From the NCBI GenBank assembly GCA_030549495.1, contig JAUIRK010001052.1, forward strand, positions 186,001 through 250,000: a DNA stretch of 64,000 nt, read 5' to 3'. The stretch is from Nectonema munidae (taxonomy: Eukaryota; Nematomorpha; Nectonematoida; Nectonematidae). The notes beneath the pieces are model-generated. The model did not search any database, had not been told where the DNA came from, and worked only from the letters and a program-made list of their open reading frames with translations. Both the position numbers and the translations under genes were made by a program. Shown in pieces: positions 23,450-34,841 of this stretch (positions are counted from its first letter, which is position 1; every line of letters starts with the position of its first letter).

Positions 23450-24290
23450 TTTAATGCCTGAGTATGCCCAATTAGCTTAAAACACGCTCAATTTCGCTTT
23501 TAATAGACAAATCATTTTTTTGTTAGAAAAAACCTTGTTTTTTTCCTATTAATTTTTAAATCATTTGAATTTAGCCAGCAGCACATCTGATGTAACACAT
23601 CATCTACAAAGTTATCATTTTTAGAAGAAAGCGAAAAAGGTGGCTGCAAAAAACAATATTTTATAATTTTTGTTGACATTATGAAAATCATTAACAAGAG
23701 AGAAGAGAATAGGTCCCAAGATTGATCCCTGGGAAACCCCTCTGAAGCATTTAACTAATTCAGATTCACAATCATTTATTATTACCTTTTGAAATCGATT
23801 AGTTAGATACGAACTTAAGAAGGCTATCACTTCTTTGGAAAATCCTAAATAAGAAAGCTTCGTTATGAGAATGCTATGGGAGACGCTGTCAAAAGCTTTT
23901 GACAGATCTATAAACAAACCTTAAGTTAGTTGCTTATTTTCTAGGAATGATGTAACTTCATTTACAAAAAAAGTATGCAAGTAGGTTGTAGAATACTGAG
24001 ATCTAAAACCAAACTGGTACTTATAGAGAAGATTGTATTTATCTATATAAGTGATTATTGACTAAACAGTATCTTTTCAAATATTTTTGAAAGAGTACTT
24101 ATAATACTGATTGAGCGATAATTTTCTATTTTTTTTCGATTGCCTTTTTTAAAAACGGGTAGGATTTTGGAATATTTGAAGATGGTAGGAAATATATTAA
24201 ATTCAAGGCAAGAATTAAAAGTAATCAATAAATATTTTTTTATATAATCAAAGAGGTTGATCTATAGATATTCCATATATAATAGATAGG
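23450..24290 (-). pseudogene. LINE reverse transcriptase fragment
   Basis: On the - strand: FKKGNRKKIENYRSISIIS (about 24150), then FIDLSKAFDSVSHSILITKL with RT motif A (F-D), SYLTNRFQKV, GVSQGSILGPILFSL (motif B) and, in another frame, a DDVLHQMCCWLNSNDLKINRKK stretch after a damaged catalytic box. These are typical Jockey/CR1-type motifs. It is truncated at both ends and frameshifted. Confidence 0.88.
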
Positions 24291-24331
24291 TCTTCTTCTT
24301 CTTCTAATTCATTTCTTTATTACGATTATTA

Positions 24332-24773
24332 GGTACCAATGATGTTTAAAGGGGTATACATGATCTTTACGGGTGATAAATAATCCCGGTACCAATGATC
24401 TTTGAGAAAACCTATACCAATGATCTTTCACAGGAACTAGAATCACGGGGATACAATGATCTTTAACATGACCTAGAATAACGGAGGTGCAAATGATCTT
24501 TAACATGACCTAGAATCACGAGGGTACCAATGATCTTTGAGGAGACCTAGAATCACAGTGGTACCAATGATCTTTAACAGGACCTTAAAAGAATCACAAT
24601 ACCAATGATCTTTAACAGGACCTAGAATCACACTACCAATGATCTTTCACCGGACCTAGAATCACGGGGATACAATGATCTTTAACATGACCTAGAATCA
24701 ATGGGGTACCAAGGATCTTTGACAGGACCTAGAATCACGGGGTACCAATGATCTTTAACTGGACCTAGAATCC
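24332..24773 (+). repeat. Minisatellite, about 12 copies of a 33-38 bp unit
   Basis: Repeats of the unit GGTACCAATGATCTTTAACA plus GGACCTAGAATCACGG in head-to-tail order. Copies differ by a few substitutions and indels, and the length varies around 35 bases. Each copy contains ATGATCTTT and most contain ACCTAGAATCAC. No open frame is maintained. Confidence 0.95.
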
Positions 24774-25414
24774 TACGTTTCGAGAGAAGCGAGAGACAAA
24801 CAGGCTTATCCTAGTATTACATAGAAAGAATTGTGTAAGAATAAAAAAAAGTTACCTTTTATGATATAATACAGATATATGTAGTAAACTAACAAAAAAA
24901 TAATAAAAAAACAAGAAGCTAATAGATAGTCTTTTAACCCATTTTTTTTAGGGTTTTTAAACTACTAATATCAATTTTATTGAGAGATTTGTTTCCTAGA
25001 TTAAGTGTATGTGAAAGAACGTACTTAAAATTTGTTTTACTCTGAATTCTATGTAAGTGAATCTTGTCTTGTTGACGAGTGTAATGAGTATGAATTGTGT
25101 TATTTTTTGAAAATAAGTGGTTGAGACAATCAAGCTTTATACGATTTTTAGAGTAAAAAATGAGGAATGACTAAAGACTAAGTTGGTTCAAATTGAGATG
25201 TTGATTGTGCTTATCAATATCCATCGAGATTATCAACTTTTCAAATCTCTTAATTAACATTGAAAGTATATTAATATTAGTTATGTGATCTGATCACAAA
25301 ATAAGATTTAGTATATTTAATGTATGGATATTCAAATGAATAATATATAATTTTCCTTGATTTATATGGTAAATTTTTATTGTTTATTGTTGTTTACATT
25401 GAGTTTTTCATAAA
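24774..25414. other. Gene-free spacer
   Basis: AT-rich sequence with no recognisable gene. It leads up to the LTR element and holds nothing I can support beyond short A/T runs. Confidence 0.35.
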
Positions 25415-27284
25415 TGTTGTAAATAGAGTGCCTCACAACATAATTGGAATGTTGTAAATAAAGTGGTGCCTCACAACATAGCTTAAAAGCTCACAATTCA
25501 CTGGAAATTTACAACTAACCCTCTAACAACAATCACACTATTTTCAATAGTATATAACACTTCAGATTTTGAAATCCTTAAAGAGGGTCATAGATCTTTT
25601 CGCATACTATGCGTGCTGGATCCCTCATTATTCAGATCATATAAGACCTTTGATTAAAGGCTGCGTCATTTCCACTCTGCAAAGAGGCAACTGCTGCATT
25701 TGGAAAACTTAAAAGATTAGTAAGCTAGTCTGCGAGTAATAGATTCTAACCAACCCCTAGTTGTGGAAACGGATGCTAGTAATTTTGCTATAGCGGCTTC
25801 ACTTAATCAAAACGGGCAAACAATAGCCTTTCACGCTAGCACGTTCCGAAAGAATGAGAAACCACACTCGTCTTTAGAAAAAGAAGCATTCGCAATAATG
25901 GAAGCTATAAGGAAATGGAAACATTACTTTTTAGGACGCCATTTCACATTAATCACAGATCAAGAAGCTCTATCATACATGTTTAATAAGAGACATTCAG
26001 GTAAAATAAAAAACGATAACCTTTTGAGATGGCGAATAGAACTGGCATCTTATGATTATGATGTAAAATATAGAAAAGGGAATCTGAATATCGTTGCTGA
26101 TACGCTTTCAAAGGCTGTTTTGGCTGCCACAGACAGTTCTACCTTTTATGATATACATAACCAGCTTTGCCATCCTGGAGTAACAAGAATGACCTATTTT
26201 ATACGGAATAAAAATTTGCCTTTTTGTTTTCTGGGAATTAAAAAAATGATTAAAGGTTGCAAAATTTGTAATGAAACGAAGCCAAGGTTTTATAATCCAC
26301 TACATACTCCCTTAGTTAAAGCTACTAGACCATGGGAGAGACTGAATATAGACTTCAAATGCGAACTTCCCCTTTCTAATGGGTACACAATCTTCCTAAA
26401 AATCATAGATGAGTGGTCACGCTTTCCGTTTGTATTTCCTTGTAAAGAGATGGGTGGCAAAACAGTTATGCTTTGTTTGAGCTCTTTGTTTTCTATTTGT
26501 GGCCTACCTGAGTACATCCACAGTGACAGAAGCTCTTCCTTTTTGTCACAAGAACTTCAACAATATTTGCTCAATCTAGGAGTGGCAACAAGTCGTAATA
26601 TCCAGTACAATCCAACTGGCAACTCACAGTGTGAAAGATACAATGGAATTGTTTGGAAGAGCATTTGCCTAGCTCTAAAAGCATGTAATCTTGATGTAAA
26701 AGCTTGGCAAAATGTTTTGGGAGAAGCCCAACACTCAATTTTGATTTTGCTGTGTACTGTAAATGGTTGTACTCCTCACGAAGGATTCATGGCTTTTTCA
26801 AGAAGGTCTACATAGGGAGTCTCTTTACCATCTTGGATTATATCTACTGGCAACGTACTTCTGAAAAAAAAGCCAAGAAATGACAAGTATAGCGCTGAAG
26901 TTGAAACGGTTGAACTATTGCAAATAACACCCTCTTACGCTCACGTTCGTTTACCCAATGGAAACAAAACTACTGTAAACTTAAAAGACTTGGCTATTTT
27001 GACGACAATTCCACGAAACATCATGACTCCAGCCGCACACTAACTAATCAAGCTGAGAATTTAGAGGGTGGATGTTGTAAATAGTCTGCCTCACAACATA
27101 ATTTGTATATTGTAGATAAAGTGGTGCCTTACAACATAGCTTAAAAGCTCACAATTCACTGGCAATTTACAACTAACCCTCTAACCACAATCACTCTGTT
27201 TTATATAAGCCTTCACATTACTTTATCTTCGTTGAAAGTAAAACCTACTTTTCTTCAAATAAATTTATTTCTTACTTTACAACA
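25415..27284 (+). mobile_element. Ty3/gypsy-type LTR retrotransposon fossil, broken
   Basis: The right LTR spans about 27073-27284 and starts TGTTGTAAAT and ends ACAACA. A matching but shorter left LTR begins at 25415 with the same start. Both contain GTGGTGCCT, CACAACATAGCTTAAAAGC and a TTTACAACTAACCCTCTAAC stretch. The flanks ATAAA and ATAAG fit a 5-bp duplication. Between the LTRs lie the RNase H, integrase zinc-binding and integrase core regions of a pol polyprotein. Gag, protease and most of the RT are not seen. The element is broken. Similarity of the LTRs over their shared part suggests moderate rather than great age. It lies intergenically, just left of a small DNA element at 27345. 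Confidence 0.85.
25763..26815 (+). pseudogene. Ty3/gypsy pol remnant: RNase H and integrase
   Basis: A 350-codon stretch. The RNase H region starts ETDASNFAIAASLNQ and includes HSSLEKEAFAIMEAIRKWKH and FTLITDQEAL. The integrase zinc-binding region has the HHCC pattern (HNQLCHPGV with GCKICNETKP). The integrase core has LNIDFKCELP, FLKIIDEWSRFPFVFP, YIHSDRSSSF and NPTGNSQCERYNGIV. These parts process and insert retroelement DNA. It is a fossil piece of the element at 25415-27284 and not a host gene. Confidence 0.9.
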
Positions 27285-27344
27285 ATAAGTATGCTCAATG
27301 ATCCTAAAAAAGATGATTCTTTAATCTGTCATGCACAGAAAATT

Positions 27345-27807
27345 GGGTCTAACTTTTTACCCAAACTCACCCAAACTCGGTTTTATTTTTACTTCCATTA
27401 AAATTATTAGATAAGAAACTATCATTATAGAATATTTTATTGTATTTTTAGGGTTACTGTTATAGCTTCTAAATAGATTGTTCAAAATTTAACTAAAAAA
27501 TCTAGTCTTATACAATTATAATTTGGGCTGGTGAGCTGATAGGTAGAGGCGTCTCCTACGGATCCAAAGCCTTTGGGTTCAAATCCCTGCGATGCCATCG
27601 ACTTATCATAAAAAGTTCCTCAGTGCAAGTATAGAAGTTTCTACTTCCCTTGCATGAAACACCCTGTCAAAAAAATATATATATATATTTAGAAGAAGGG
27701 ATCAAAAAATAAGAAAAAATAAAAATAGAGTTTGGGTGAGTTTGGGTGAGTTTGGGTAAAAAGGAAGACACTAGAGTTTGGATGAGTTTGGGTAAAAAGT
27801 AAGACCG
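27345..27807. mobile_element. Small TIR element (463 bp) with repetitive ends and a SINE inside
   Basis: Perfect 9-bp target duplications CAGAAAATT at 27336-27344 and 27808-27816. The left end reads GGTCTAACTTTTTACCC; the right end, reverse-complemented, reads GGTCTTACTTTTTACCC. Both ends carry several copies of CCCAAACTCA. It contains no coding sequence. A tRNA-derived SINE (27527-27674) occupies the middle. Its structure resembles 483-3528 and 58741-59365. Confidence 0.88.
27527..27674 (+). repeat. tRNA-derived SINE, copy 2
   Basis: Same family as 18507-18668: GGTGAGCTGATAGGTAGAGG head, GGGTTCAAATCCCTGCGATG B-box region, and the tail TTGCATGAAACACCCTGTC followed by A-rich and (AT)n sequence. 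It is nested in the TIR element 27345-27807. Confidence 0.85.
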
Positions 27808-27819
27808 CAGAAAATTTTT

Positions 27820-28760
27820 AGAAATGTTAACAAAATTAAATTAAAACTTCTGGTAAAAAGAGGGGCGAATCAACAGAGGACAAAGTCCACTAGAAAATCA
27901 TACCCTTTAACTCAAATTAAAATGTGGCCCTTAAGAATTTTATCTAAGTATTTTTACAATAGAAGTTTAGATATGATAATGCCAGTATTGGCCAATGAGC
28001 AGAAATTCACAGATTTAAATGTTTCAATCAACCATTGCTCTTATGATAAGACATTTAGACTTATCGCACACAGCTTTTATTCTAAATCCTACTTTATAAT
28101 TTGAACTTGGTTCAGAATTCAGGATTTTTCCTAAGTAATGAAATTTTCACATCTTGACCATCAATAAACATCTTTTCGTTATCATGTCTGATAATCTCAA
28201 GCATATGCCTACATAGATTACAATCAAAATTTAATACTATTTTAATGTCTGAATATTTTTTGTGAATTTATTTTGGCATTATTATAGACACTTAAGCTGA
28301 AATTCTCTCTTATGTGCAAAACACATAAATTTATTTTAGAAAATTAAAAATGTTCATTTATGTTGTTTTTAATACTTTTGTCTTTTTCATATAAAGTAAA
28401 ATAAACTTAAATTCAATTGCTAATAAGATTGTTCACCTACGAGTGAGCTAAAATTATATTCATGATCATCCTAATTATGTCAAACATTTTACATCTACAT
28501 TGCAAGAGTTATCTTCAATAATATTATATATATATTTTTCATATATATATATATATGAAATAAGTATATGAGTTTTATTCTATATCTGATGAAAAATAGT
28601 GTAATAAATTATACGATGAGTTGCTAAGACTTATGCAGAAGAGATTTGTTTCATAATATAGGTATTTTATTTAATATATTTTGTGATAAGAATAATCTCA
28701 TAAGTTCGAAACAATTCGCTTTTTTCCCTGGATCTTCAACTGAGAAAGCACTTTCTTCTT
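27820..28760. other. Gene-free AT-rich stretch
   Basis: No recognisable gene. An (AT)n run with a palindromic flank lies at about 28525-28560. Confidence 0.35.
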
Positions 28761-28769
28761 TCTGTACGA

Positions 28770-29640
28770 AACACTTTCTTCCTTTTATAGATCCAAGTAG
28801 ACTATTGCAAACTTTTTAGATTAGGCTTCAGATCTACCTTTCTTTCTTTTCTTAGAAGCTACATGAACGATCGGCAATTCTATATTTACTTCAATCACAC
28901 ATAATTCCCATTACAAAGATTATCCTCTGGCTTTCCGCAAGGCTCAATTCTAGGACCTCTACTCTTTCTTTTTTACATAAACGCTCTTGCTCAGTTATCT
29001 GAGAAGTTCTGTAAAGTTTTCCTTTACGTTGAGGATGTTACAGTGGTCTTCAAATCAAATGACCTATCTGGTGAAATAGAACTCATCCAACCACGTCTTG
29101 ATATGCTTTGTTTGTGTTCTATTATAAATCTTCTCAGGTTAAACTATTCAAAATGCAAGCATATTATTTTTTCTAAAGTTCATTATGTTGATAATTTGAC
29201 TTTTTGTCTTGATGATACACCTTTAACTAGAGCTAGGACTTTAAAGTTTCTTGAAGTACTTCTTAGCGAAAATCTATCTTGGGCTGTTATTCTAATAATT
29301 TCTTCCCTTTCTGCTCTTTTCTTTAAAATTCGACGCTTTCTCCCTTGTAAGTCAAGACCGATACTTTACCATGCCCACATCTCTCCTCACATTAGGTATG
29401 CTAATCTGTTCTGGGGCTCATCCAATTTGTGCCTTTAATTTATAGGATTGAAAAAAAATTCTTCAAGTTTATTGGTTGTGTTTCTAATCCCGTAATATCT
29501 TTCCCTTTAAATATCTTTCAGTTTCATTTACTTACCTGCAGGCTTTTTCTTTTTTCATCCTTATCATCCAATAATTTTTCCAGATACTTTTCATAAGAAA
29601 TTACCAGATTCACAAGTATAAAAGAAGACTCGCCTCCAAT
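28770..29640 (+). pseudogene. LINE reverse transcriptase fragment (+ strand)
   Basis: Around 28920-29040 the translation reads SGFPQGSILGPLLFLFYINA (motif B), then a degenerate catalytic box (FLYVEDVTVV in place of YADD). It continues through LNYSKCKHIIFSK, LKFLEVLLSENLSWA and RRFLPCKSRPILYHAHISPH. The order is typical of Jockey-like RT palm, thumb and connection. Frameshifts precede 29000 and the ends are truncated. Confidence 0.85.
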
Positions 29641-31500
29641 TTCCATTATAAACTTTTTTTAAAAAGAAGGGGTTTTCAAAAACTTTTCTTAAACAATTAA
29701 ATTTTATTAATGGGGGGGAAAAAAAACTTGATTTTTAAAAAAATTTACTTTTAAAAAGAGTGGGGTTTCAATACTTAAAAATATTGGAATAAACCCTTTC
29801 CCATTTCACTAGTTTTGATGTAATTATAATTTTTATATTCCATTATTACGTTCAATTTCTTTTCCATTTTATCATGTTTGTATTATTGCTCTTGTACATT
29901 GTAGCATTGCTCTTGTATCATTTTCCATTATATCTTTTTTGTTTCTTTCTTGATTGATCATCTCGATAGTAACCTTAACGCTGCTCTTTGATCGTCGAGC
30001 TGCCCTTTTTTTTCCTTGTTTATTTGTTTTCTAGTTTCCATTTTTTATATGATGTTCAAAATTTCTTTCTTTTTTTATTGAATAAATTTATCAAATGAAA
30101 TCTATCAAATATAACAAAATTAAAAAGCATTATGCAAAAATCTTTTACTCTAAAATTTTTAATCAAGTAATGGCGGATTCTTAAAATTCTTTTTATTGTA
30201 TTTGCGATTTTTTTCATCTTTTCATTCAAAATTGATAAAGCTTTTATTTTTCTCTGAATAGTGAAATATATTCTCATAATCTTGTAGTTCTATTTATTTT
30301 AAATATAAATTAATTGACTAAATTATGCTAGTATAAATATTTTTATATTTAAAATTTATTTGTCATGTGATGATAGAATACAAGAGAACTTTAAATTTGT
30401 ATTTATAAATTTACTCAAAACTAAATACAATGTAACTATACGTCGAAATTAAATTGCATAAATCTGAATCCCTTTTGTATGTTAAATATAGAAAATGCAA
30501 AGAGTATTTGTAAGAGCATGCCATTGATTACCGATAATATACTGAATGGTATCTCTTTGATTCATAAAAATTAAAAACCTGACTCAAAGATATTTTCTGA
30601 AAATTGAAACTTTTTCTACAATTTTGGAAAGTTTCATACTTTAAAGATGGAAATTTCGTTGCTGACTTCTCATCAAAATATCTCTGTTTGAAGGCGCTGC
30701 AATGCCTTATTTCCTTACTCTTTAGCCTTTGAGTAAATTTTTGATAGTTTTCTTCGAAGTCTTTAAATCCATATTTGGAATCCTTCTACTTCAGAGAATA
30801 GTTATTGTATTCATATAAACGAACGTTAATATTTTCTTTCGATAGAGATCGGATATTTGTGTAAAAAAGAAGCCAGTTGTTACCTGCTTTCTTACTGCTA
30901 TAAGTTTCCTGAGGATGAATACTTTCATAGTTGAGAAGCGTTGAAATAAAACATTTTACAAATTATTTGTGATATGTGTGCCTACCTGCATTTTTTAATG
31001 TCTTTCATCAATTTCACATTTAATTCTAATATATAACGGGAACCAGGTCAATTCAGTCTTTAAATATATTGCTATTAATATTGCCCTGAGTCCATATTGT
31101 CCAGAGGCCAAATTATCCCTGAACAAAAGCCATAGACTCTGGCATCCTTTCTCAAACTTTTTACCTTCGTAGAACTTTTGAAATATATTAAATCTTTCAA
31201 GGAACTTTACACAAAAAATACCATTTACTTATATTTTTTAAGATATACAAGACGAGAGATTCAAGACGAAAATTCAATTAAACGAACAAAAAAAGGCAAT
31301 TTATCTTTTATGATAATAACGTTAACTTTTAAAGAAAAGATTGCTGTCTATTATTACATATATGTATTACTGTGCCCAGGTATTAATTAACATATTCTAT
31401 TAGGATATAAGTTGAAAATTGATTATAAAAGTTTATCATCTTGCTATTAAAGCTTTACAATATGCTAGATAACAATGTATTGGAAAGGTTTTATATAAAC
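29641..31500. other. Gene-free AT-rich stretch
   Basis: Poly-purine and poly-pyrimidine runs follow the LINE fragment (29640-29770), then plain AT-rich sequence. I see no supported gene; short lysine-rich frames look like composition artefacts. Confidence 0.35.
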
Positions 31501-31510
31501 ACATCGGGGC

Positions 31511-31644
31511 TTCTAGCGCATATGATCGATCAGCACTAATAAGTGCCTTCCAACGACCTTTCTTAGCAAATTTTCGCTTCATTTTGACCCTGAGAAAGGT
31601 TGTTAAAAGGCCTTTTTTTTTAGTTCTGTTCATATGCGCTAGAA
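31511..31644. repeat. Short hairpin element (134 bp)
   Basis: TTCTAGCGCATATGA at 31511 is matched by its reverse complement within TTCATATGCGCTAGAA at 31629-31644. The interior has no gene. It could be a tiny MITE or a chance palindrome around an older repeat. Confidence 0.45.
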
Positions 31645-31739
31645 AACCCAAAACAACTATCCATAATTCTATTTTAATAATAAAAAGATGTTGTATTGAG
31701 TTCTAAATAATATAAATAATTCCATTTTATTGAAAAAAA

Positions 31740-32530
31740 CTTCTTTTAGTACATAGTAAAAATGTGCATTTAATCATAGTCAAATTTAAGCACTTGCAAA
31801 TTATAGTGCAAAAACATAAGCATCTCTCTAGTTGTTGGTTCTAAACAGTTTCTCTTTGGCCAGTATATATTGCCACCTACACTAAAAATTCTCTCTCTGT
31901 CTACTGAAGAAGGAGGAGCACATAAATACTTTTTTGAGAGGAGAGCCAAACTTGGAAGTTCTCATTGTTTGCAATCAGTTTAAATGTTAGATACCTTGAT
32001 ATTTTTGTTCTAATTTTAATACTTGCTGCTGAAAATTGACTCTTTGTTGTTGTAGGTGTAGCATTTGTATTTCTTATTAATCGGCTTTCTTTTTCATATC
32101 AGCAAAACACTTTTTAAAACTGAAATTAAATTCCACATTTTGCTCAATATCACTGCTTGCTGAATCTGAAGAATCAGGAAGACTGGCAGTTTCACTGTGA
32201 CTATACTTTATGCTATTTGACAACAGATCTTCCGACAACCATACAGCAAGTGCTTCATCCGCAGGTTTACCATTATATTCTTGTTTGGGAAAACTCCCGA
32301 TATTTCCTATCCGTACGATTCCGATTAATCGTCCCATTACTACATCGTATTTATTAGTAGTGCTTGAATTGTCATTCAAAAAAACATGTAAACTTAAAGG
32401 TAAATACATTATTAGTTTACCTTACTATTTCTCGCAAGACAGCTTTTGCTGAACCCTAGGTCTTCACGCAACACCTGTTGAAAAACGCTGGTCGATGGAA
32501 TATTTTCTTCTATTTCAACCTTTTTTTCCA
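31740..32530 (-). pseudogene. hAT transposase C-terminal fragment
   Basis: On the - strand about 31990-31800 reads YLCAPPSSVDRERIFSVGGN followed by IYWPKRNCLEPTTREML. This is the classic hAT dimerisation motif (LSAPPTSVxSERVFSxAGN...KRNRLxPENAEML). Upstream (32077-32409) is an acidic Ser-rich linker (SLPDSSDSASSDIEQ) normal for this family just before the dimerisation domain. Catalytic parts are missing and frames shift. Confidence 0.85.
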
Positions 32531-32599
32531 TAATACAAAAAAATATGAATTTTTTTATTATTTGATCTCATCTATTTCATTTTTTAATTAAATTGAAGT

Positions 32600-34739
32600 C
32601 AGGGGCGTACATCCGGGAGGAGGGGGCGAAAATGACCTTCTCCCCCACCCCCAATAATATTCTATAAGTAAGAGTTGCTGCTTGTTTATAAAACATGTAT
32701 GATGATCGCATTATAGGATGTAATGACCATTCCAATACATGATAATGTAAGATAAGAGAATAAAAGAAGGAATGCAGACTTTCGAATCAAACATCAATCA
32801 TGCCAAGCTGCTCTGAAATTCCTATCAAAAATATTTTACAGACGATGCGTGAGAGCTATATAATAATAATAATCCATTGTTTCAATATGCACACAATAAG
32901 TAAACAATGTTTATCACAGTGTCTCCTCTTTATAGTATTTTTGAGCAAACACATGTTGATGATCCACTAGATTTTCTCATCTTCTGTCACAGTGATCTAT
33001 TTCTCTTTCTGTCTCCTCTGTTTTTCTCTTCCGCTTTCTCTGCTAAAACTCAATCATTCACGGAAGCTCTCTTTAGACTCGCGCTAAGAATTTTTTCAAC
33101 AAAGGTCACTTAATCTTTATCACCATGTTTTTTACATTTTGTAACATTTGAAAACTTTAATTTTTTCAAGTCAAGAAATTTTTTTTCAATAGCTATTTGG
33201 GAATGAATATTTTGACTAGCTATTCAATTTAAAAGCAAGAATACTCTATTTGCTTAATATTTGAGCAGAGATATTTTTTATAATGTTCGATTGTTAAATA
33301 AGTAACACTGTACATTATTAATTAAATCTTTTTTTGAAGAAAATTTGTTGATTATTATAATAAAAATATAATATCGAAACAAAATGTTTCAGTTGTTGAA
33401 AATGTACTTAATCTATTTATAACAGCTGTCAGAATTTCATTTGTGGACAGAAATATTAAAAGAAATATTTTCTTTTCTCGTATACTTTGATTTATGTTAG
33501 TTTAAATAATTTTTTAATGATTTTGTGTTCTTAGACTTAAATAATTTTATAAAAAGTGAATAAACTACCATTTTTGTATACTATGATTCTTTACAATATG
33601 TAAAAAATACAAGTGCTACCAAATCACCCTATAAGAAGCTATTAAACGTTGGCTTTTGTTGCTTATAAAAACTTTAAAATATCAAATAAACTCTCATTCT
33701 TTATGCCTCTTATTATTTTGAAATTATTCTGAGAACAGACGGTTCCATTTTAAAATAGTGAAAATTGCTTTATTCGTTTATTTTGTTTCCTTTCTCTCTT
33801 ATGTTAATTATGTAGCAAAATTTTCAATTTTGAGTAAAAGGTAAGGTGCAGCGGGTGTATTTTCATTGACAAGGCACTGATGTACCGCTTATGTCAAACT
33901 ATGACAAATTCGATGAGAAATCGAATCCAGAGGCTTCCGTGCTCAGTCCATCATCTCATCCAACCTGTCATGCCACCCATAGAGTATGCTGTAGGGAATA
34001 CGTCAAATTAGTTTTCAAAAAAACTTAAATTATGCTCTAAAATTTTTTAGTTTTTGTTGAAGCTATATAACTTTTTCTGATAGACTTTTTTTCCTTAAAA
34101 GTTATTATAAAAGGCAAATCATTGCAAAATGTTAAAGGTTATTTTACTTTTTGTAGATTTTTGTAGCTTGCACCAATTTAGCTTTTAAACTATTTTTGAA
34201 TGATGCTGAGAAAAATGAAATAATGCAATCTTAATTTATTGTTTTATTTTTGTTTGTACAATTATAACTTCATTTTATACCCTTGCCCCTGAATCAATCA
34301 CATTTTTTCATATAAACATCGCAGGGTGTCTAGTAGACTCTTTGCTTTCAGACTACATTCACCCATATAAAACTATCCAACCTTCAGTTATTTGTTTTCA
34401 GTTGTTAGTTTCATCAATTCCTGTAATGTGCCTGATAGACTACTTCATTTTCAAATGAAAAGCTTATTGGCCCCCCTCCCCCTACAATTTTGGATTTTTT
34501 AAACTAGTGTATATTCTGCAAATTTAATTAAAATATTTTCGTTGGAAGTATAGTATTTAAATTCACCAATTTTGTAAAAAAAAATTTAATAGTCTTATAA
34601 ATTCAGGAATGCGCTCAATACATTCTATTTTAAAGGATTGCTTGAATATTTGGTCTCCCGTGGTATTTCCAGACCACTAATTTTGAAAATTGCAACAAAA
34701 AATTTCGCCCCCCAATAATTTTGAGGATGTGCGCCCCTG
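32600..34739. mobile_element. hAT-like non-autonomous element, copy A (2140 bp)
   Basis: The ends are CAGGGGCGTACATCC (32600) and the complement of CAGGGGCGCACATCC (to 34739). The flanks ATTGAAGT (32592-32599) and ATTGAACT (34740-34747) form an 8-bp duplication with one mismatch, the hAT length. No transposase is recognisable. It contains a tRNA-like patch (33860-33980) with a B-box-like GGATTCGATTTC. A related inverted copy lies at about 55929-58634. Its right end is only 103 bases from the helicase start codon at 34842. Confidence 0.85.
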
Positions 34740-34841
34740 ATTGAACTGTCTTTACTTAAAAGTCATTTCAATTAAGTTACTCTATGAAAAAAACTTTTTA
34801 ATTATACTAGTTCTAAAAATTTTGCTAAATTTAGAATTTAA

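Noticed and set aside
24332-24773. CRISPR-like array
   Set aside because: Units are head-to-tail and contiguous with no unique spacers, and the context is eukaryotic; it is a minisatellite.
25763-26815. Domesticated host integrase gene
   Set aside because: It lies between recognisable LTRs with a likely 5-bp duplication and shows no sign of host adoption; treated as a fossil retroelement.
30056-30277. Lysine-rich small protein
   Set aside because: Low-complexity product of A-rich sequence with no family resemblance.
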